The notes: a model not told the origin generated them from the sequence alone. A stretch of 64,000 nucleotides of DNA from Ardenticatenaceae bacterium (GCA_020634415.1 JACKBT010000026.1:1-64000); one strand, 5' to 3'; counted from the first letter of the stretch, positions 1-9,185 are shown. Made by a program: numbers and translations.

Positions 1-133
1 TGAGGCGACGGCTTTGCGCTTCCAGCACATTTTGGAAAGCATGGGTATCTCTGAAGCGTTGGTTGAAGCAGGTGTGGAACCAGGCGATATTGTTCACATC
101 GGCGATGAGGCTTTGGAGTGGATGGATCAGTAG
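1..133 (+). CDS. obgE: GTPase Obg, C-terminal end (partial)
   Basis: This is the last 43 codons of a gene that begins before the window. The reading frame (starting at base 2) ends in [20 protein letters not shown] followed by DQ and a TAG. The pattern 'gv..GD.V.IGd..lEW' is that of the OCT domain at the C terminus of Obg/CgtA GTPases, ribosome-associated proteins of late 50S assembly. Its position directly upstream of nadD on the same strand is a common bacterial arrangement and supports the call. Only the tail is visible, so the GTPase motifs cannot be checked. Confidence 0.8.
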   Translation, partial: EATALRFQHILESMGISEALVEAGVEPGDIVHIGDEALEWMDQ

Positions 134-214
134 GTTAGTCGAGTAGTCTAATGGTCTTGTAGTCTTGTCGTCACTCGACTACTCGGCTACTCGACTACTC
201 GACTACTCGACTCT
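134..214. repeat. TCGACTACTCGACTACTCG short tandem repeat
   Basis: The gap between obg and nadD is filled with repeated GACTACTCG units preceded by related inverted pieces (GTCGAGTAGTC near 137). The repeat runs up to the nadD start, so nadD has no visible Shine-Dalgarno sequence of its own; translational coupling to obg or readthrough from it is likely. Confidence 0.7.
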
Positions 215-835
215 ATGACCAACAAAATTGGGCTGTTAGGCGGGACGTTTGATCCGCCGCATTGGGGACATTTGTGGTTGGCGGAGACAGCGCGGGCGCA
301 GTTGGGACTGGCAAAGGTGTTGTTTTTGCCGGTGGGGCTGCCGCCGCATAAGGAGGGAAAGGGAGTTACGGCCGTTTCCCACCGCCTCCATCTCACCCAA
401 CTCGCCATCCAAGACATCCCCTACTTTGAGCTAAACACCACCGATTTAGACCGCGAACCACCCCAAATCACCGTTACACTGCTGCCCCTCCTGCGGCAGC
501 TTTACCCTGAGGCTGAACTATGGTGGCTCATCGGCAGCGATTCGCTGCGCGATTTCCCCACCTGGCATCAGCCCCAACAGCTCATTCAGTTATGCCGCCT
601 GGCCGTGCTGCCCCGGCCAGAAGTGGTAGTAGATTGGGTGGCATTAAAAACGGCCGTTCCCGGCATCGAAACGGCCGTTGACATGCTGGCTGGCCCCCAA
701 CTCAACCTCTCCTCCACCGACATCCGGCAGTGGGCCAAAGCCGGTCATACCATTCGCCATTTACTGCCAACGGCCGTTCACCAATACATTCAAGCAAACG
801 CTCTCTACTCGCCCGCCTGCTCCGAATCCTGCTGA
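215..835 (+). CDS. nadD: Nicotinate-nucleotide adenylyltransferase NadD
   Basis: It transfers AMP from ATP to nicotinate mononucleotide, the deamido-NAD step of NAD synthesis in the cytosol. The 206-residue length is normal for the family. The N terminus shows the nucleotidyltransferase signature GLLGGTFDPPHWGH (residues 7-20), and the C-terminal half has the LSSTDIR motif typical of NadD. The start is fixed by the GGTFDPPH motif lying only a few residues in. It lies 81 bases after obg. The gene contains four copies of the ACGGCCGT palindrome, and the bases around the first (about 370) change from G-rich to C-rich within the same reading frame. Confidence 0.95.
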   Translation: MTNKIGLLGGTFDPPHWGHLWLAETARAQLGLAKVLFLPVGLPPHKEGKGVTAVSHRLHLTQLAIQDIPYFELNTTDLDREPPQITVTLLPLLRQLYPEAELWWLIGSDSLRDFPTWHQPQQLIQLCRLAVLPRPEVVVDWVALKTAVPGIETAVDMLAGPQLNLSSTDIRQWAKAGHTIRHLLPTAVHQYIQANALYSPACSESC

Positions 836-1008
836 CGCGGCACAAAACGCTGCATCTGTTTCACCGAGATTTTCACCGTTTTACGGCAGCTAGGGCATTC
901 AAGCGAGTGGGACTTATGATTCTTCTCCGCCGCTTCCGCAACCGCCTGCGTCAAATAGTCACGAGACAAATTAAAAGAATGGCGGCAGTAGGTACAATGG
1001 ACATTCAT
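805..1008 (-). CDS. Small zinc-ribbon protein
   Basis: This 67-residue protein has two Cys pairs, CTYC at residues 5-8 and CPSC near 38-41, separated by a short helical stretch. That is the layout of a zinc ribbon. The start is supported by AGGAG seven bases upstream, and by a promoter-like TTGTCA-N16-TACAAT on the same strand near 1039-1066. It is convergent with nadD and overlaps its last 31 bases. No function can be assigned. Similar small zinc ribbons bind nucleic acid or act as structural modules. Confidence 0.7.
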   Translation of the reverse strand: MNVHCTYCRHSFNLSRDYLTQAVAEAAEKNHKSHSLECPSCRKTVKISVKQMQRFVPRQQDSEQAGE

Positions 1009-1090
1009 TGGTATACTCCTATGGTGAAAGGTTGAGGCATTGTATCAAATGCCACCCCCCTGACAAGGGGAACGGATCATTGCGCGACAG

Positions 1091-3112
1091 ATGAACAGGT
1101 TGACTGGTTCCAAAACGGAGTTCGCAGGTGTATTGCTCGCCATGTTAGCAGGCTTGGCTCTGGCAATATGGCTTGCCACCCGCGTCTCTGGTTTCTGGCT
1201 AATGGTGTTGTGGGCAGCAACGGCCGTTTGCCTCATCACCCTCATCCTCCTCTACAACCAACGCACCACCCACAAAATCGAACTGCTGCGCCGCCAAATC
1301 GCAACCAGCAGCGCCTTCAGCCAAGAAATCACCGCCTATCTCGATTTTTCCAACCTTCTCACCCAAATAGCCACCCTCATCCAAAACCAATTTCACTTCG
1401 GTTACGTCGCCCTCATCGTCCTCAACGATAATCTTAGCGTCACTCACCTGGCCCAAGTAGGGTCAGAAACACAGCCCAACCTCATCGTTGGGCAAACCCT
1501 CGATACCCAAGAACCCATCGCGGCCGCTGCCCAGACCCGGCAAACCATTAGCATCAGCAACGGCCAGGCCGCTGTACCCCCCGTGCAGCCCAACCTACTG
1601 CGCCCCATGCGCTCCGAATTGGCCCTGCCGCTGGTCATCGGCCGCAAATTAATCGGCGTTCTCGATATTCAGAGCCAGAATGCCAAAGGGTTCGATGCCG
1701 ATCAGATTTTGGCAATGCAGTCGTTGGCCGCGCAAACGGCCGTTACCATCCGCAACGCCAACCTCTACGAACGCGAAGCCAACCGCCGCCAACTCGCCGA
1801 AACCCTCTACGACGTCGGTCTAGCCTTGTCCGGCACCCTCGACCGCCAAAAAGTACTCGACCTCGTCCTCGAACAACTCGCCACCATCGTCCCCTATGAT
1901 CGCGCCTCCCTGCTCATCCATCGCGGCAGCGAAATGGAAATCGTCGCCGCTCGCGGCTTCCCCCCCGAATCCAACCCCCTCCAAATTCGCATCCCCCTCG
2001 ACACCTCCGACGAAGAAGACGTATACATCCAAATCCACCACAGCCAACGGCCGCTCGTCCTGCCCGATGTCTCCCAACAAGCCAACTGGACCCACGTTGA
2101 AGGGCTGCCCACCGCCAAATCCTGGTTAGGCACACCCCTCATCCATGGCAAACAAGTCATCGGCATGTTGTCCCTGGTACGCGAAACCGATAACCCCTAC
2201 AGCCAGGAAGACATCGCCCCCGCCACCACCTTTGCCGTGCAAGCGGCCGTTGCCCTCGAAAACGCCAACCTCTACAACGAAATCGCCCGCTTCAACCACC
2301 AACTCGAATACGAAATCCAGCAGCGCACCGAAGCCGTTCTCCAACTAGCCCGGCTCGATCAGGCCAAATCCGACTTCATCAACATTGCCGCCCACGAACT
2401 GCGCACCCCCCTCACCACCCTCAAAGGCTACAGCCAAATGCTCCTGCAAGACGACTACATCGCCAACAGCGAAACCCATCGCACCATGGTCAACAGCCTC
2501 TACCAGGGCACAGTCCGCCTGCACGAAATCGTCAACAACCTGCTAAACGTCGCCCGCATCGAAAACGAAACCCTCACCCTGCACGCCCAGCCCATCTCCC
2601 TCACCCTGCTGCTAAAACGCATCCAAAGAGAAGTACGCCCCACCATCACCGAAAGAAATCTCACCCTCATCTTGAGCGATGTCAGCACCCTGCCCGACGT
2701 AACGGCCGATCTCGACTCCCTCCACACCGTCTTCTCCCATCTCGTCGCCAACGCCATCAAATACACCCCAGATGGCGGCACCATCACCATCACCGGACAA
2801 AAAGCCATCCTCAACGACCAATTCGCCGGCATCAAAATCACCATCAGCGACACCGGCATCGGCATAGACCCCGACGTACAAGAACTCATCTTCACCAAAT
2901 TCTACCAACTGGGCAAAGTCGAATACCATTCCAGCGGCAAAACCAAATTCAAAGGCGGCGGGCCAGGTCTAGGGTTAGCCATCGTGCGCGGCATCGTCGA
3001 AGCCCACGGCGGCCGCGTCTGGGTAGAAAGCCCCGGCCACAACGAACAAACCTGCCCCGGCAGCCAATTCCATGTCTTATTACCCCTCCAACCATTACTC
3101 AGCGACGAATAA
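1091..3112 (+). CDS. GAF-GAF sensor histidine kinase
   Basis: A 673-residue membrane-associated sensor kinase. Two hydrophobic segments lie at about residues 12-55, followed by two GAF-type ligand/redox domains (about 75-220 and 230-400). A HisKA dimerisation domain follows, with the phospho-acceptor in AAHELRTPL (His435). The ATPase domain has an N box (VANAIKYTPDGG), G1 (DTGIGI), F box (FTKFYQ) and G2 (GPGLGLAIVRGIVEAHGG). It should autophosphorylate on His435 and pass phosphate to a response regulator, but none is adjacent, so it is an orphan kinase here. Base composition is strongly C-rich downstream of the first CGGCCG palindrome at about 1218. Confidence 0.92.
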   Translation: MNRLTGSKTEFAGVLLAMLAGLALAIWLATRVSGFWLMVLWAATAVCLITLILLYNQRTTHKIELLRRQIATSSAFSQEITAYLDFSNLLTQIATLIQNQFHFGYVALIVLNDNLSVTHLAQVGSETQPNLIVGQTLDTQEPIAAAAQTRQTISISNGQAAVPPVQPNLLRPMRSELALPLVIGRKLIGVLDIQSQNAKGFDADQILAMQSLAAQTAVTIRNANLYEREANRRQLAETLYDVGLALSGTLDRQKVLDLVLEQLATIVPYDRASLLIHRGSEMEIVAARGFPPESNPLQIRIPLDTSDEEDVYIQIHHSQRPLVLPDVSQQANWTHVEGLPTAKSWLGTPLIHGKQVIGMLSLVRETDNPYSQEDIAPATTFAVQAAVALENANLYNEIARFNHQLEYEIQQRTEAVLQLARLDQAKSDFINIAAHELRTPLTTLKGYSQMLLQDDYIANSETHRTMVNSLYQGTVRLHEIVNNLLNVARIENETLTLHAQPISLTLLLKRIQREVRPTITERNLTLILSDVSTLPDVTADLDSLHTVFSHLVANAIKYTPDGGTITITGQKAILNDQFAGIKITISDTGIGIDPDVQELIFTKFYQLGKVEYHSSGKTKFKGGGPGLGLAIVRGIVEAHGGRVWVESPGHNEQTCPGSQFHVLLPLQPLLSDE

Positions 3113-3194
3113 CCATTCCTCATTCTCTCCATCGTATTAATTTTCGCTAAGAAAGCCCCTTTCTCCCCGCCCCTTACTCTAAAATAGCCCCTCT

Positions 3195-3731
3195 ATGGCC
3201 GATGTGAACACAACCTTGTTAACCAGCCTGCTAAAGGAAAGTTTGCACAAGGGCCAGCACCCACAATTGACCATTGACAGCCCCAGTATGACACCACTGC
3301 TGCGGCCAGGTGACGAAATCATTCTAGAAACCGTCACCCTAGATCAACTAAAACCAGGCGACATTCTTACACTAACAACTGCTGCCTACTTGCAAACCCA
3401 CCGTTATTGGGGGTTGCAGCAGGTAGCAGGGGTCTCATATTTGCTCACACGTGGTGACCGCCCGCTGCGTTTCGATCAGCCCTGGCCGGTGGAGCACTTA
3501 ATTGGCCGTGTGCTGGCACGGCGGCGGCAGGGGCATACATTGTACTTAAACACAGGGTGGGGCAAGTGGCTGAACACCAAGTTAGCCCGGTTGGCTCAGA
3601 TTGAAGCACATTGGTTCAACCTCACCCCCACGCCAACAGCACCTGCGCTGACATCCTTTCAGCGCCTCCAACGCCGCTCGCTCTTGCTGGCGGCCAAACT
3701 GCTTGCAATCTTGGTAGACTTCATCGGCTAA
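3195..3731 (+). CDS. S24/S26 family peptidase (signal-peptidase-like, Ser/His type)
   Basis: A 178-residue protein with the signal-peptidase box SPSMTPLLRPGD; Ser31 is the predicted nucleophile. The usual bacterial Lys is not present. Instead it has THR with His69 followed by TRGD (85-88), which is the Ser-His layout of the archaeal/ER/SipW branch. It lacks the usual N-terminal membrane anchor; the only hydrophobic stretch is at the extreme C terminus (about 160-178). It ends four bases before the C25 peptidase gene, so the two are probably co-translated and may act together. A TAAAAT box lies nine bases before the ATG, with no clear ribosome site. The substrate is unknown. Confidence 0.75.
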   Translation: MADVNTTLLTSLLKESLHKGQHPQLTIDSPSMTPLLRPGDEIILETVTLDQLKPGDILTLTTAAYLQTHRYWGLQQVAGVSYLLTRGDRPLRFDQPWPVEHLIGRVLARRRQGHTLYLNTGWGKWLNTKLARLAQIEAHWFNLTPTPTAPALTSFQRLQRRSLLLAAKLLAILVDFIG

Positions 3732-3735
3732 ACTT

Positions 3736-5913
3736 ATGATTATTCGTCGCATCTACATTCTCATGACCCTCGCTGGACTCACGCTCGTCTTTTTAGGAGC
3801 GGCCGCCTATAGCTTATGGAACTGGCAAAAAGCAACCGAACGGCTCAACGAGTCCATTCTACCCGCTGCGGGCATTGCCGCAGCCGATGTCCTAACCATA
3901 GATACTCCCCAAGCCCTGCGTCTGACGGTCAATGAAACAGGCATCGCCACCATCACCGCCCGCCAATTGCAATTAGCCAAACTCCCATTCAATGAATTGT
4001 CGGCTGAAACCATTCGCCTCACCCGTGCGGGCAAGCCTGTGCCTTTCTATGTGGCTGGCGAGGGTGAAAATGCGGCTCTCTATTTCTATGCGCAAGCTGT
4101 TACCAACACGTTAGATGCGCCGATGGTTTATCTACTCAGTCCAGGTCAGGGTGTCGCTATGGCACAGAAGACGGCCGTTCCCCAAACCGAAGGCGATCCC
4201 ACCGGCTTCTTCCACTTTGTCTGGGAAGAAGACGAAAACTTCCTGGCCGAAGAAGCCGATGGCGACCTCTGGCTGGGGCCATTGCTGTTAGCCCCACGCC
4301 GCTGGAATTTATCGCTGGTAGATGTGCAAGCCAACGGCGGGCCAGCCCAACTATCGGTGCGGCTCTGGTCCAGCACAGAAGATGCCCCCGACCCCGATCA
4401 CCATGTGGAAGTCATGGTAAACGGCCGTCAAATGGCAAGCTGGTATTGGGACGGCATCCGCCATCAAACCCTCTCCGTCATCCTGCCCGAAGGCGAACTA
4501 CAGCCCGACTACCACAACCTCATCACCATCAACGTCCCCGGCGACACAGGCGCAGCTGGCGAAGCCTTTTACATAGATTGGATTTACCTGAAATACACCG
4601 GCCACTTAGATGCCGCCTTCACCCCCTTAGAATTCAGCAGTGATGCCCAAACCATCCGCATAGACAACGCCCCCAACCCCCTACTCATCTTCGACATCAC
4701 CAACCACAAACAACCCGTCGTCCTCACAGGCTATCGGCACGAAGCCAACCAAATTAATGCCGCCGGGCGCGGTGAAGGGGCCTCATACATCGCCCTCAAC
4801 CCCACCGAAGCCCTGCACCCCTCATTGAGCGCCATGCCCCAGCGGGAAACAACCTTGCAAGAAGCGGGGCGCGGCGCGGACTATTTGGTCATCGTGGCCG
4901 ACGGGTACGGCTTTGAAGAGGTACTCCAACCGCTGTTGGCCTATCGTGCCGAACAGGGGTTGCAGGTAACGGCCGTTTCCCTCAGCCAAATCTACGACGA
5001 GTTTAGTTACGCCCAACAAAGCCCCACAGCCATACGCCGCTTCCTCACCTACGCCGCCGCCAACTGGCAGCCCGCCCCCCGCTTCGTCCTGCTCGTTGGC
5101 GATGCCTCCTACGATTTGCACAATCTCACCAATGGCAAAAATCGCAACCTGCTGCCGACCACCTATGTGGGTACCCGGCAAGGCCATTTTGTAGCCAGTG
5201 ATGCCTGGTACACAGCCGACGTGCCGCAGATAGCAATCGGCCGTTTTCCTGTGCAAACGGCCGTTCAACTCCACGCCCTCGTCCAAAAAACCATCGCCTA
5301 TGAAACCGCCAGCACCGCCGACTGGAACCAGCTCGCCCTCCTCGTCGCCGATGACGAGCCAAAATTCGACCTCGTTTCCGACGACATCGCCACCCAACTC
5401 CACGACAACGGTTACCAGACCCACAAACTCTACATGACCGAAAACGACAACATCCACTACAACATCATCAGCACCCTCAACCAGGGCGTGGGGCTGGTAA
5501 ATTACATGGGGCACGGCGGGGCAACCATGTGGGGCGATGAAGCCGTGCTGCGTACCGAAGATGCCGCCATGCTGGCTAACGCCGACCGCTTACCCATCTT
5601 CACCACCTTCACCTGCAGCAACGGCGACTTTGCCCATCCCCAAACCGACTCACTGGCCGAAAGTCTGTTGTGGGTAGATGGGGGCGGCGTGGTGGCGGCC
5701 ATTGCCCCGTCTGGGCGGGCCATGATTGAACAGCAGTTGCCCCTCAGCGAAATGTTCTACGCCCACCTGCTGGGTGATGGCAGGCAAACACTGGGCGGTG
5801 TCTTAACGGCCGTTCGTCAGGCCACCAGCAGCGACCCCACCCAAGCCGACATCATGCAAACCATCAACCTCCTCGGCGATCCGGCCCTGCGCCTCAAACG
5901 GCCGTCCCCCTAA
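3736..5913 (+). CDS. Gingipain-like C25 cysteine peptidase
   Basis: A 725-residue exported protein with one N-terminal membrane segment (about residues 7-28). A beta-rich region of about 300 residues is followed by the C25 catalytic region: DYLVIVADGYGF, RFVLLVGDASYD, VNYMGHGG with catalytic His593, and FTTFTCSNGDF with catalytic Cys627. C25 enzymes (gingipain, PorU) are extracellular endopeptidases, sometimes acting as sortase-like processors. In this lineage the N-terminal anchor would place it on the outer face of the membrane. It follows an S26-type peptidase by four bases and ends at an intrinsic terminator. The specificity cannot be read from sequence. Confidence 0.88.
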   Translation: MIIRRIYILMTLAGLTLVFLGAAAYSLWNWQKATERLNESILPAAGIAAADVLTIDTPQALRLTVNETGIATITARQLQLAKLPFNELSAETIRLTRAGKPVPFYVAGEGENAALYFYAQAVTNTLDAPMVYLLSPGQGVAMAQKTAVPQTEGDPTGFFHFVWEEDENFLAEEADGDLWLGPLLLAPRRWNLSLVDVQANGGPAQLSVRLWSSTEDAPDPDHHVEVMVNGRQMASWYWDGIRHQTLSVILPEGELQPDYHNLITINVPGDTGAAGEAFYIDWIYLKYTGHLDAAFTPLEFSSDAQTIRIDNAPNPLLIFDITNHKQPVVLTGYRHEANQINAAGRGEGASYIALNPTEALHPSLSAMPQRETTLQEAGRGADYLVIVADGYGFEEVLQPLLAYRAEQGLQVTAVSLSQIYDEFSYAQQSPTAIRRFLTYAAANWQPAPRFVLLVGDASYDLHNLTNGKNRNLLPTTYVGTRQGHFVASDAWYTADVPQIAIGRFPVQTAVQLHALVQKTIAYETASTADWNQLALLVADDEPKFDLVSDDIATQLHDNGYQTHKLYMTENDNIHYNIISTLNQGVGLVNYMGHGGATMWGDEAVLRTEDAAMLANADRLPIFTTFTCSNGDFAHPQTDSLAESLLWVDGGGVVAAIAPSGRAMIEQQLPLSEMFYAHLLGDGRQTLGGVLTAVRQATSSDPTQADIMQTINLLGDPALRLKRPSP

Positions 5914-5919
5914 AAACAA

Positions 5920-5945
5920 AAACCCGCTCTAAGCGGGTTTTTGCG
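5920..5945 (+). terminator. Intrinsic terminator after the C25 peptidase
   Basis: AAACCCGCT and AGCGGGTTT form a 9-bp stem with a 3-base loop, and a T-run follows. It lies seven bases after the peptidase stop codon and could also serve the convergent cold-shock gene. Confidence 0.85.
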
Positions 5946-5964
5946 AAAGGAGAACAAATCGAGG

Positions 5965-6180
5965 CTAATTGCGTCGTCGCCACGTCACATTCTTTGCTTG
6001 CGGCCCACGACCATAATCAACCTGCTCATACTCGACAGAATCACCATCATAAAGGTTACGATAGCCTTCACCATCAATGGCTGAATAATGTACAAAAACC
6101 TCTTGTCCGCCACTTTCTGGCTCAATGAATCCATATCCTTTCAGACGGCTAAACCACTTCACAATACCTGTCATTTTCAT
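5965..6180 (-). CDS. csp: Cold-shock domain protein
   Basis: A 71-residue single-stranded nucleic acid chaperone. It has the RNP1-type motif KGYGFIEP and RNP2-type VFVHYSAI of the cold-shock OB fold, and begins [11 protein letters not shown] longer frame to 6240 exists, but the start at 6180 is preferred because GGAGGT lies ten bases upstream and because cold-shock proteins begin right at GxVKWF. An earlier ATG in the same leader is followed at once by a stop. It carries none of the CGGCCG palindromes common in its neighbours. Its role is RNA melting in the cytosol, probably general rather than strictly cold-induced. Confidence 0.93.
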   Translation of the reverse strand: MKMTGIVKWFSRLKGYGFIEPESGGQEVFVHYSAIDGEGYRNLYDGDSVEYEQVDYGRGPQAKNVTWRRRN

Positions 6181-6311
6181 GATGTTACATACCTCCAAGC
6201 AATTACCAATACACAAATTAATGCTTAAAAGGTAACGCACAAACAGAGCCAGGTCAATGCACCCAGCCTTGAATTAACATCACTTTTATAGGCTAAAAAA
6301 GGAGTGAACGA

Positions 6312-6413
6312 CTATTCAGAAGACTCTTCTCGATTCATGAAAAACAAGACAAGAGCCACAATGCCAGCCACAACAGCCGTTCCACCACAAAGCAGTAAAA
6401 TGAGGAAAGACAT
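6312..6413 (-). CDS. 33-residue single-pass membrane peptide
   Basis: A short reading frame encodes MSFLILLLCGGTAVVAGIVA followed by LVLFFMNREESSE. This is a clear transmembrane helix with a GG/AG-rich face and a short charged tail. A TATAAT box lies eight bases before the ATG on the coding strand, and there is no Shine-Dalgarno sequence, matching the leaderless pattern of several other genes here. It lies between the cold-shock gene (same strand, downstream) and a divergent methyltransferase. Function unknown. Small peptides of this kind often modulate membrane complexes. The call rests on composition and the promoter only. Confidence 0.5.
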   Translation of the reverse strand: MSFLILLLCGGTAVVAGIVALVLFFMNREESSE

Positions 6414-6451
6414 AGGCAGGCATTATACTACAACCCCACGTTAAATAGACC

Positions 6452-6985
6452 ATGAACCATCAAGATCATGTCAACTTACTCCGCCACGGCATCCCCCAAC
6501 CCGGCGGCACATGGGCCGATTTGGGTGCGGGGCATGGCGCATTCACCCTGGCTTTGGCCGAGCTGCTGGGGCCAACGGCCGTTATCCACGCCATAGACAA
6601 AGACCAACGCGCCCTGCAACAACAAACCCGCCTCATGTCCCAACAATTTCCTCGCACCATCGTCCACTACCAAACGGCCGATTTCACCATCCCCCTCACC
6701 TTGCCCCCACTCGACGGCATCGTCGCCGCCAACACCCTCCACTTTGTACGCCACAAAAACCAAACCGTGCAGCTATGGCGCAGCTACTTAAAGACCAACG
6801 GCCGTCTCCTCATCGTCGAATACAACACCGATCACGGCAACCATTGGGTCCCCCACCCCTTCGCCTACCCTACCTGGCAAAAACTAGCCGCCGCAAACGG
6901 CTTCACCCACACCCAACTTTTAGCCACACACCCCAGCCGCTTTCTCGGCGAAATCTACGCCGCCGTTAGCTGGCACCAAGCCTAA
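6452..6985 (+). CDS. Class I SAM-dependent methyltransferase
   Basis: A 177-residue Rossmann-fold methyltransferase. Motif I is WADLGAGHGAFTLALAE near residues 22-38, and the acidic end of beta-2 is AIDKD. A motif-IV-like region is PLDGIVAANTLHF, followed by NGRLLIVEY. The protein stops soon after the core fold and has no added substrate domain, so the target (small molecule, lipid or protein) is not evident. It is divergent from the small membrane peptide upstream and convergent with the GNAT-VOC gene (8-base gap). The + strand becomes C-rich after the palindrome at about 6577 and stays so to about 13 kb. Confidence 0.85.
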   Translation: MNHQDHVNLLRHGIPQPGGTWADLGAGHGAFTLALAELLGPTAVIHAIDKDQRALQQQTRLMSQQFPRTIVHYQTADFTIPLTLPPLDGIVAANTLHFVRHKNQTVQLWRSYLKTNGRLLIVEYNTDHGNHWVPHPFAYPTWQKLAAANGFTHTQLLATHPSRFLGEIYAAVSWHQA

Positions 6986-6992
6986 ACAACCA

Positions 6993-7904
6993 TCAACCGG
7001 GCGTGGCAAAACGCAGCAAATGCCCATTCAAATCACGCACCGCAAACTCCCGCATCCCCCAGGGATACGTCATCGGTTCATCGGCAATCGTCACCCCCTT
7101 AGCCCGATATTCAGCACACAACTCGTCAATATTGGTACCGACATGAATATAAAGATAGGCTGAAGGCACAATCTCCCGCTCAGGCGGCACCTGACTCAAC
7201 TGAATATTCACCAATGCCCCGCTCCACTGCCCCCGCGACACACTGCCATGCACCGGCGGATCACCATAAAGAAAATCCAGACCAAACCCTAACTTTTGTT
7301 GATAGAAATCGGCCGTTTCCCGCACATCATGCACCAGCAGCACCGGCTGCACATTAAAAAAGCGCACCTCATCCACCGGCTTCGCCTCACCCCGCCACTC
7401 ATACGCCCCCAACCCATACACCCGCATCATATGCTGGCTGGCCCGGTGCGCATACTTCATCGCCAAACGCCCCTTCAAGCGAAAATCCAACTTTTGCGCC
7501 ACCCGCTGCGAAGCCACATTATCCTGATCAATCCACAACTCCACACGGTCAAAACCCAAATCCTCAAAGCCAAAAGCCAACACCGCCCGGCACGCCTCCG
7601 GCACAATCCCCTGCCCCCACACATCGCGCCGCACAATATAGCCCATCCCTGGCAGCCGCGTCTGGCCCAAATAGTTGATGTGGCCGAGAGCTTCCTCACT
7701 ATCTCGCCAACAAATAGCCCAATTGTGCGAACCAACCATCGCCAACTCGCGCTCAATATGCGCCTGCGTTTCGGCCACAGTCTGATGAGGCAGCGAGGGC
7801 ATAAAGCGCATGGTTTGGGCATCGCCAAAGACCCGAAACAGGGCCGGTGCATCGTCAGGGGTTAACGGCCGTAATCGCAGCCGCTCCGTCAATAAAACCG
7901 TCAT
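6993..7904 (-). CDS. GNAT acetyltransferase fused to a VOC (glyoxalase-like) domain
   Basis: A 303-residue two-domain protein. Residues 1-170 match the RimJ/RimL-type GNAT fold: TERLRLRPLTPDDAPALF at the start, GYIVRRDVWGQGIVPEA as the acetyl-CoA region, and WIDQDNVASQRVAQKLDF. Residues 180-303 form a VOC module (VQPVLLVHDVRETADFYQQK, then DLNGHLLRFATPG), as in bleomycin-resistance and antibiotic-binding proteins. Its ATG overlaps the stop of the upstream MFS gene by four bases (ATGA), so the two are translationally coupled. A detoxification pair (efflux plus modification/sequestration) is a reasonable inference; substrate unknown. Confidence 0.88.
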   Translation of the reverse strand: MTVLLTERLRLRPLTPDDAPALFRVFGDAQTMRFMPSLPHQTVAETQAHIERELAMVGSHNWAICWRDSEEALGHINYLGQTRLPGMGYIVRRDVWGQGIVPEACRAVLAFGFEDLGFDRVELWIDQDNVASQRVAQKLDFRLKGRLAMKYAHRASQHMMRVYGLGAYEWRGEAKPVDEVRFFNVQPVLLVHDVRETADFYQQKLGFGLDFLYGDPPVHGSVSRGQWSGALVNIQLSQVPPEREIVPSAYLYIHVGTNIDELCAEYRAKGVTIADEPMTYPWGMREFAVRDLNGHLLRFATPG

Positions 7905-9073
7905 GATTGCTCCCGTTTTGGTAGTAATAAGGCCAACAAACCAGCGATGAGAGGCAGAACGGCCGTTCCCTGCAACGTCACCGCCAGACCCACATTATCC
8001 GCAATCAGCCCCATCACATAACTCCCCACCGAACCACTAAAAAACATCGTCCCCAGCGCCAACCCCGAAGCCAACGCCCGCCGCCCCGGAAACAGCGATT
8101 GCACCCGCAGCACCAAAATACTGTGCGGCATACCACTGGCAAACCCCGCCGCAAACAACAGCAGAAAACGGCCGATCCCCGCCACCGGAATATAAAAATA
8201 AATCGGCAAAATCGCCGCCATCAAACTGCCAAAAATCACCCACCGCCCACTAAAACGATCCGCCAACGCCCCGCCAATCACCCCACCGCCGGCCGATCCC
8301 AACATAAACAAACCAGCCAGCCAGCCCACATAACTGGCCTCAAACCCCATCTCCGTAAACAACTTCGGCGCAAACGTCATCGCCGCAATACCCACACTGC
8401 TATAACTCAAAATAATCAAAAACAGCAAACCCGCCCCCCGCAAAAACTTAGCCGACAGATCAAACGGCGGTGCCGCCACCGCTGCCCGCGCCGCATCAGC
8501 CTTATGGGTATGTTGATGGCTCAACCACTGCCAGCCCCCCACAAACGCCGTCAGCGCAATCACCGGCAGCACCAAATAACCAGGACGGCCGTATCCTTCC
8601 AACAAAAAACCCGCCAGCACCGGCCCCGCAAACAGCCCCAACTGCCCCGACATGAAGAAAACGGCCGTTGCCCGCCCCGTAAACTCCTTACTCGCCTCAC
8701 TCGCCACCTTCGTCCCCGTCGGATGAAACGCCCCCGAGCCAAGCCCCGCCACCGTCACCGCAATCAAAGCCGGCCACTCCGGCAGCGTCGCCGCCAACGC
8801 AAAAAACAAAATCATCCAGCCCATCCCCCCCACCACCAACAAACGGCTGCCAATCCTATCCGCCAGCCAGCCAAACACCGGCTGCGAAAGCGAACTGCCA
8901 ATATTGTAAAGCAGCAAATTAATGCCCAACTGCGCATTCGTCAGACCCAAATTAATCGCCAGCAGCGCCATCAGCAAATTACGACTGCTGTTCAGCACAT
9001 CCACACAAAAATGAGTCAGCGCCACCGCCACATAGCTGCGCTCCTTCAAAAAACTCGCCTGAACTGTTGTCAT
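7901..9073 (-). CDS. MFS transporter, fosmidomycin-resistance (Fsr)-like
   Basis: About 390 residues with 12 predicted membrane helices. It has GWLADRIGSRLL as the MFS A-motif between helices 2 and 3 and the GLGSGAFHPTGTKVA stretch characteristic of Fsr-type exporters. The start at 9073 is preferred because AGAGGT lies just upstream; an in-frame ATG at 9118 would add 15 non-hydrophobic residues. The stop overlaps the start of the GNAT-VOC gene. Family members export small toxic compounds using the proton gradient. The substrate is not predictable. Confidence 0.85.
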   Translation of the reverse strand: MTTVQASFLKERSYVAVALTHFCVDVLNSSRNLLMALLAINLGLTNAQLGINLLLYNIGSSLSQPVFGWLADRIGSRLLVVGGMGWMILFFALAATLPEWPALIAVTVAGLGSGAFHPTGTKVASEASKEFTGRATAVFFMSGQLGLFAGPVLAGFLLEGYGRPGYLVLPVIALTAFVGGWQWLSHQHTHKADAARAAVAAPPFDLSAKFLRGAGLLFLIILSYSSVGIAAMTFAPKLFTEMGFEASYVGWLAGLFMLGSAGGGVIGGALADRFSGRWVIFGSLMAAILPIYFYIPVAGIGRFLLLFAAGFASGMPHSILVLRVQSLFPGRRALASGLALGTMFFSGSVGSYVMGLIADNVGLAVTLQGTAVLPLIAGLLALLLPKREQS

Positions 9074-9185
9074 ATTACCTCTACCATCAAACCCAGAACC
9101 AAGACGCAAATAAAGCATCCTGATCTATTCTGGCCGGTCTCCAGACCGCGCGGCGCAGTGAGACACCGACCACCGCCTATAAACA

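Noticed and set aside
134..214. Possible CRISPR-like tandem repeat near nadD
   Set aside because: Units are about nine bases with no spacers; no cas genes.
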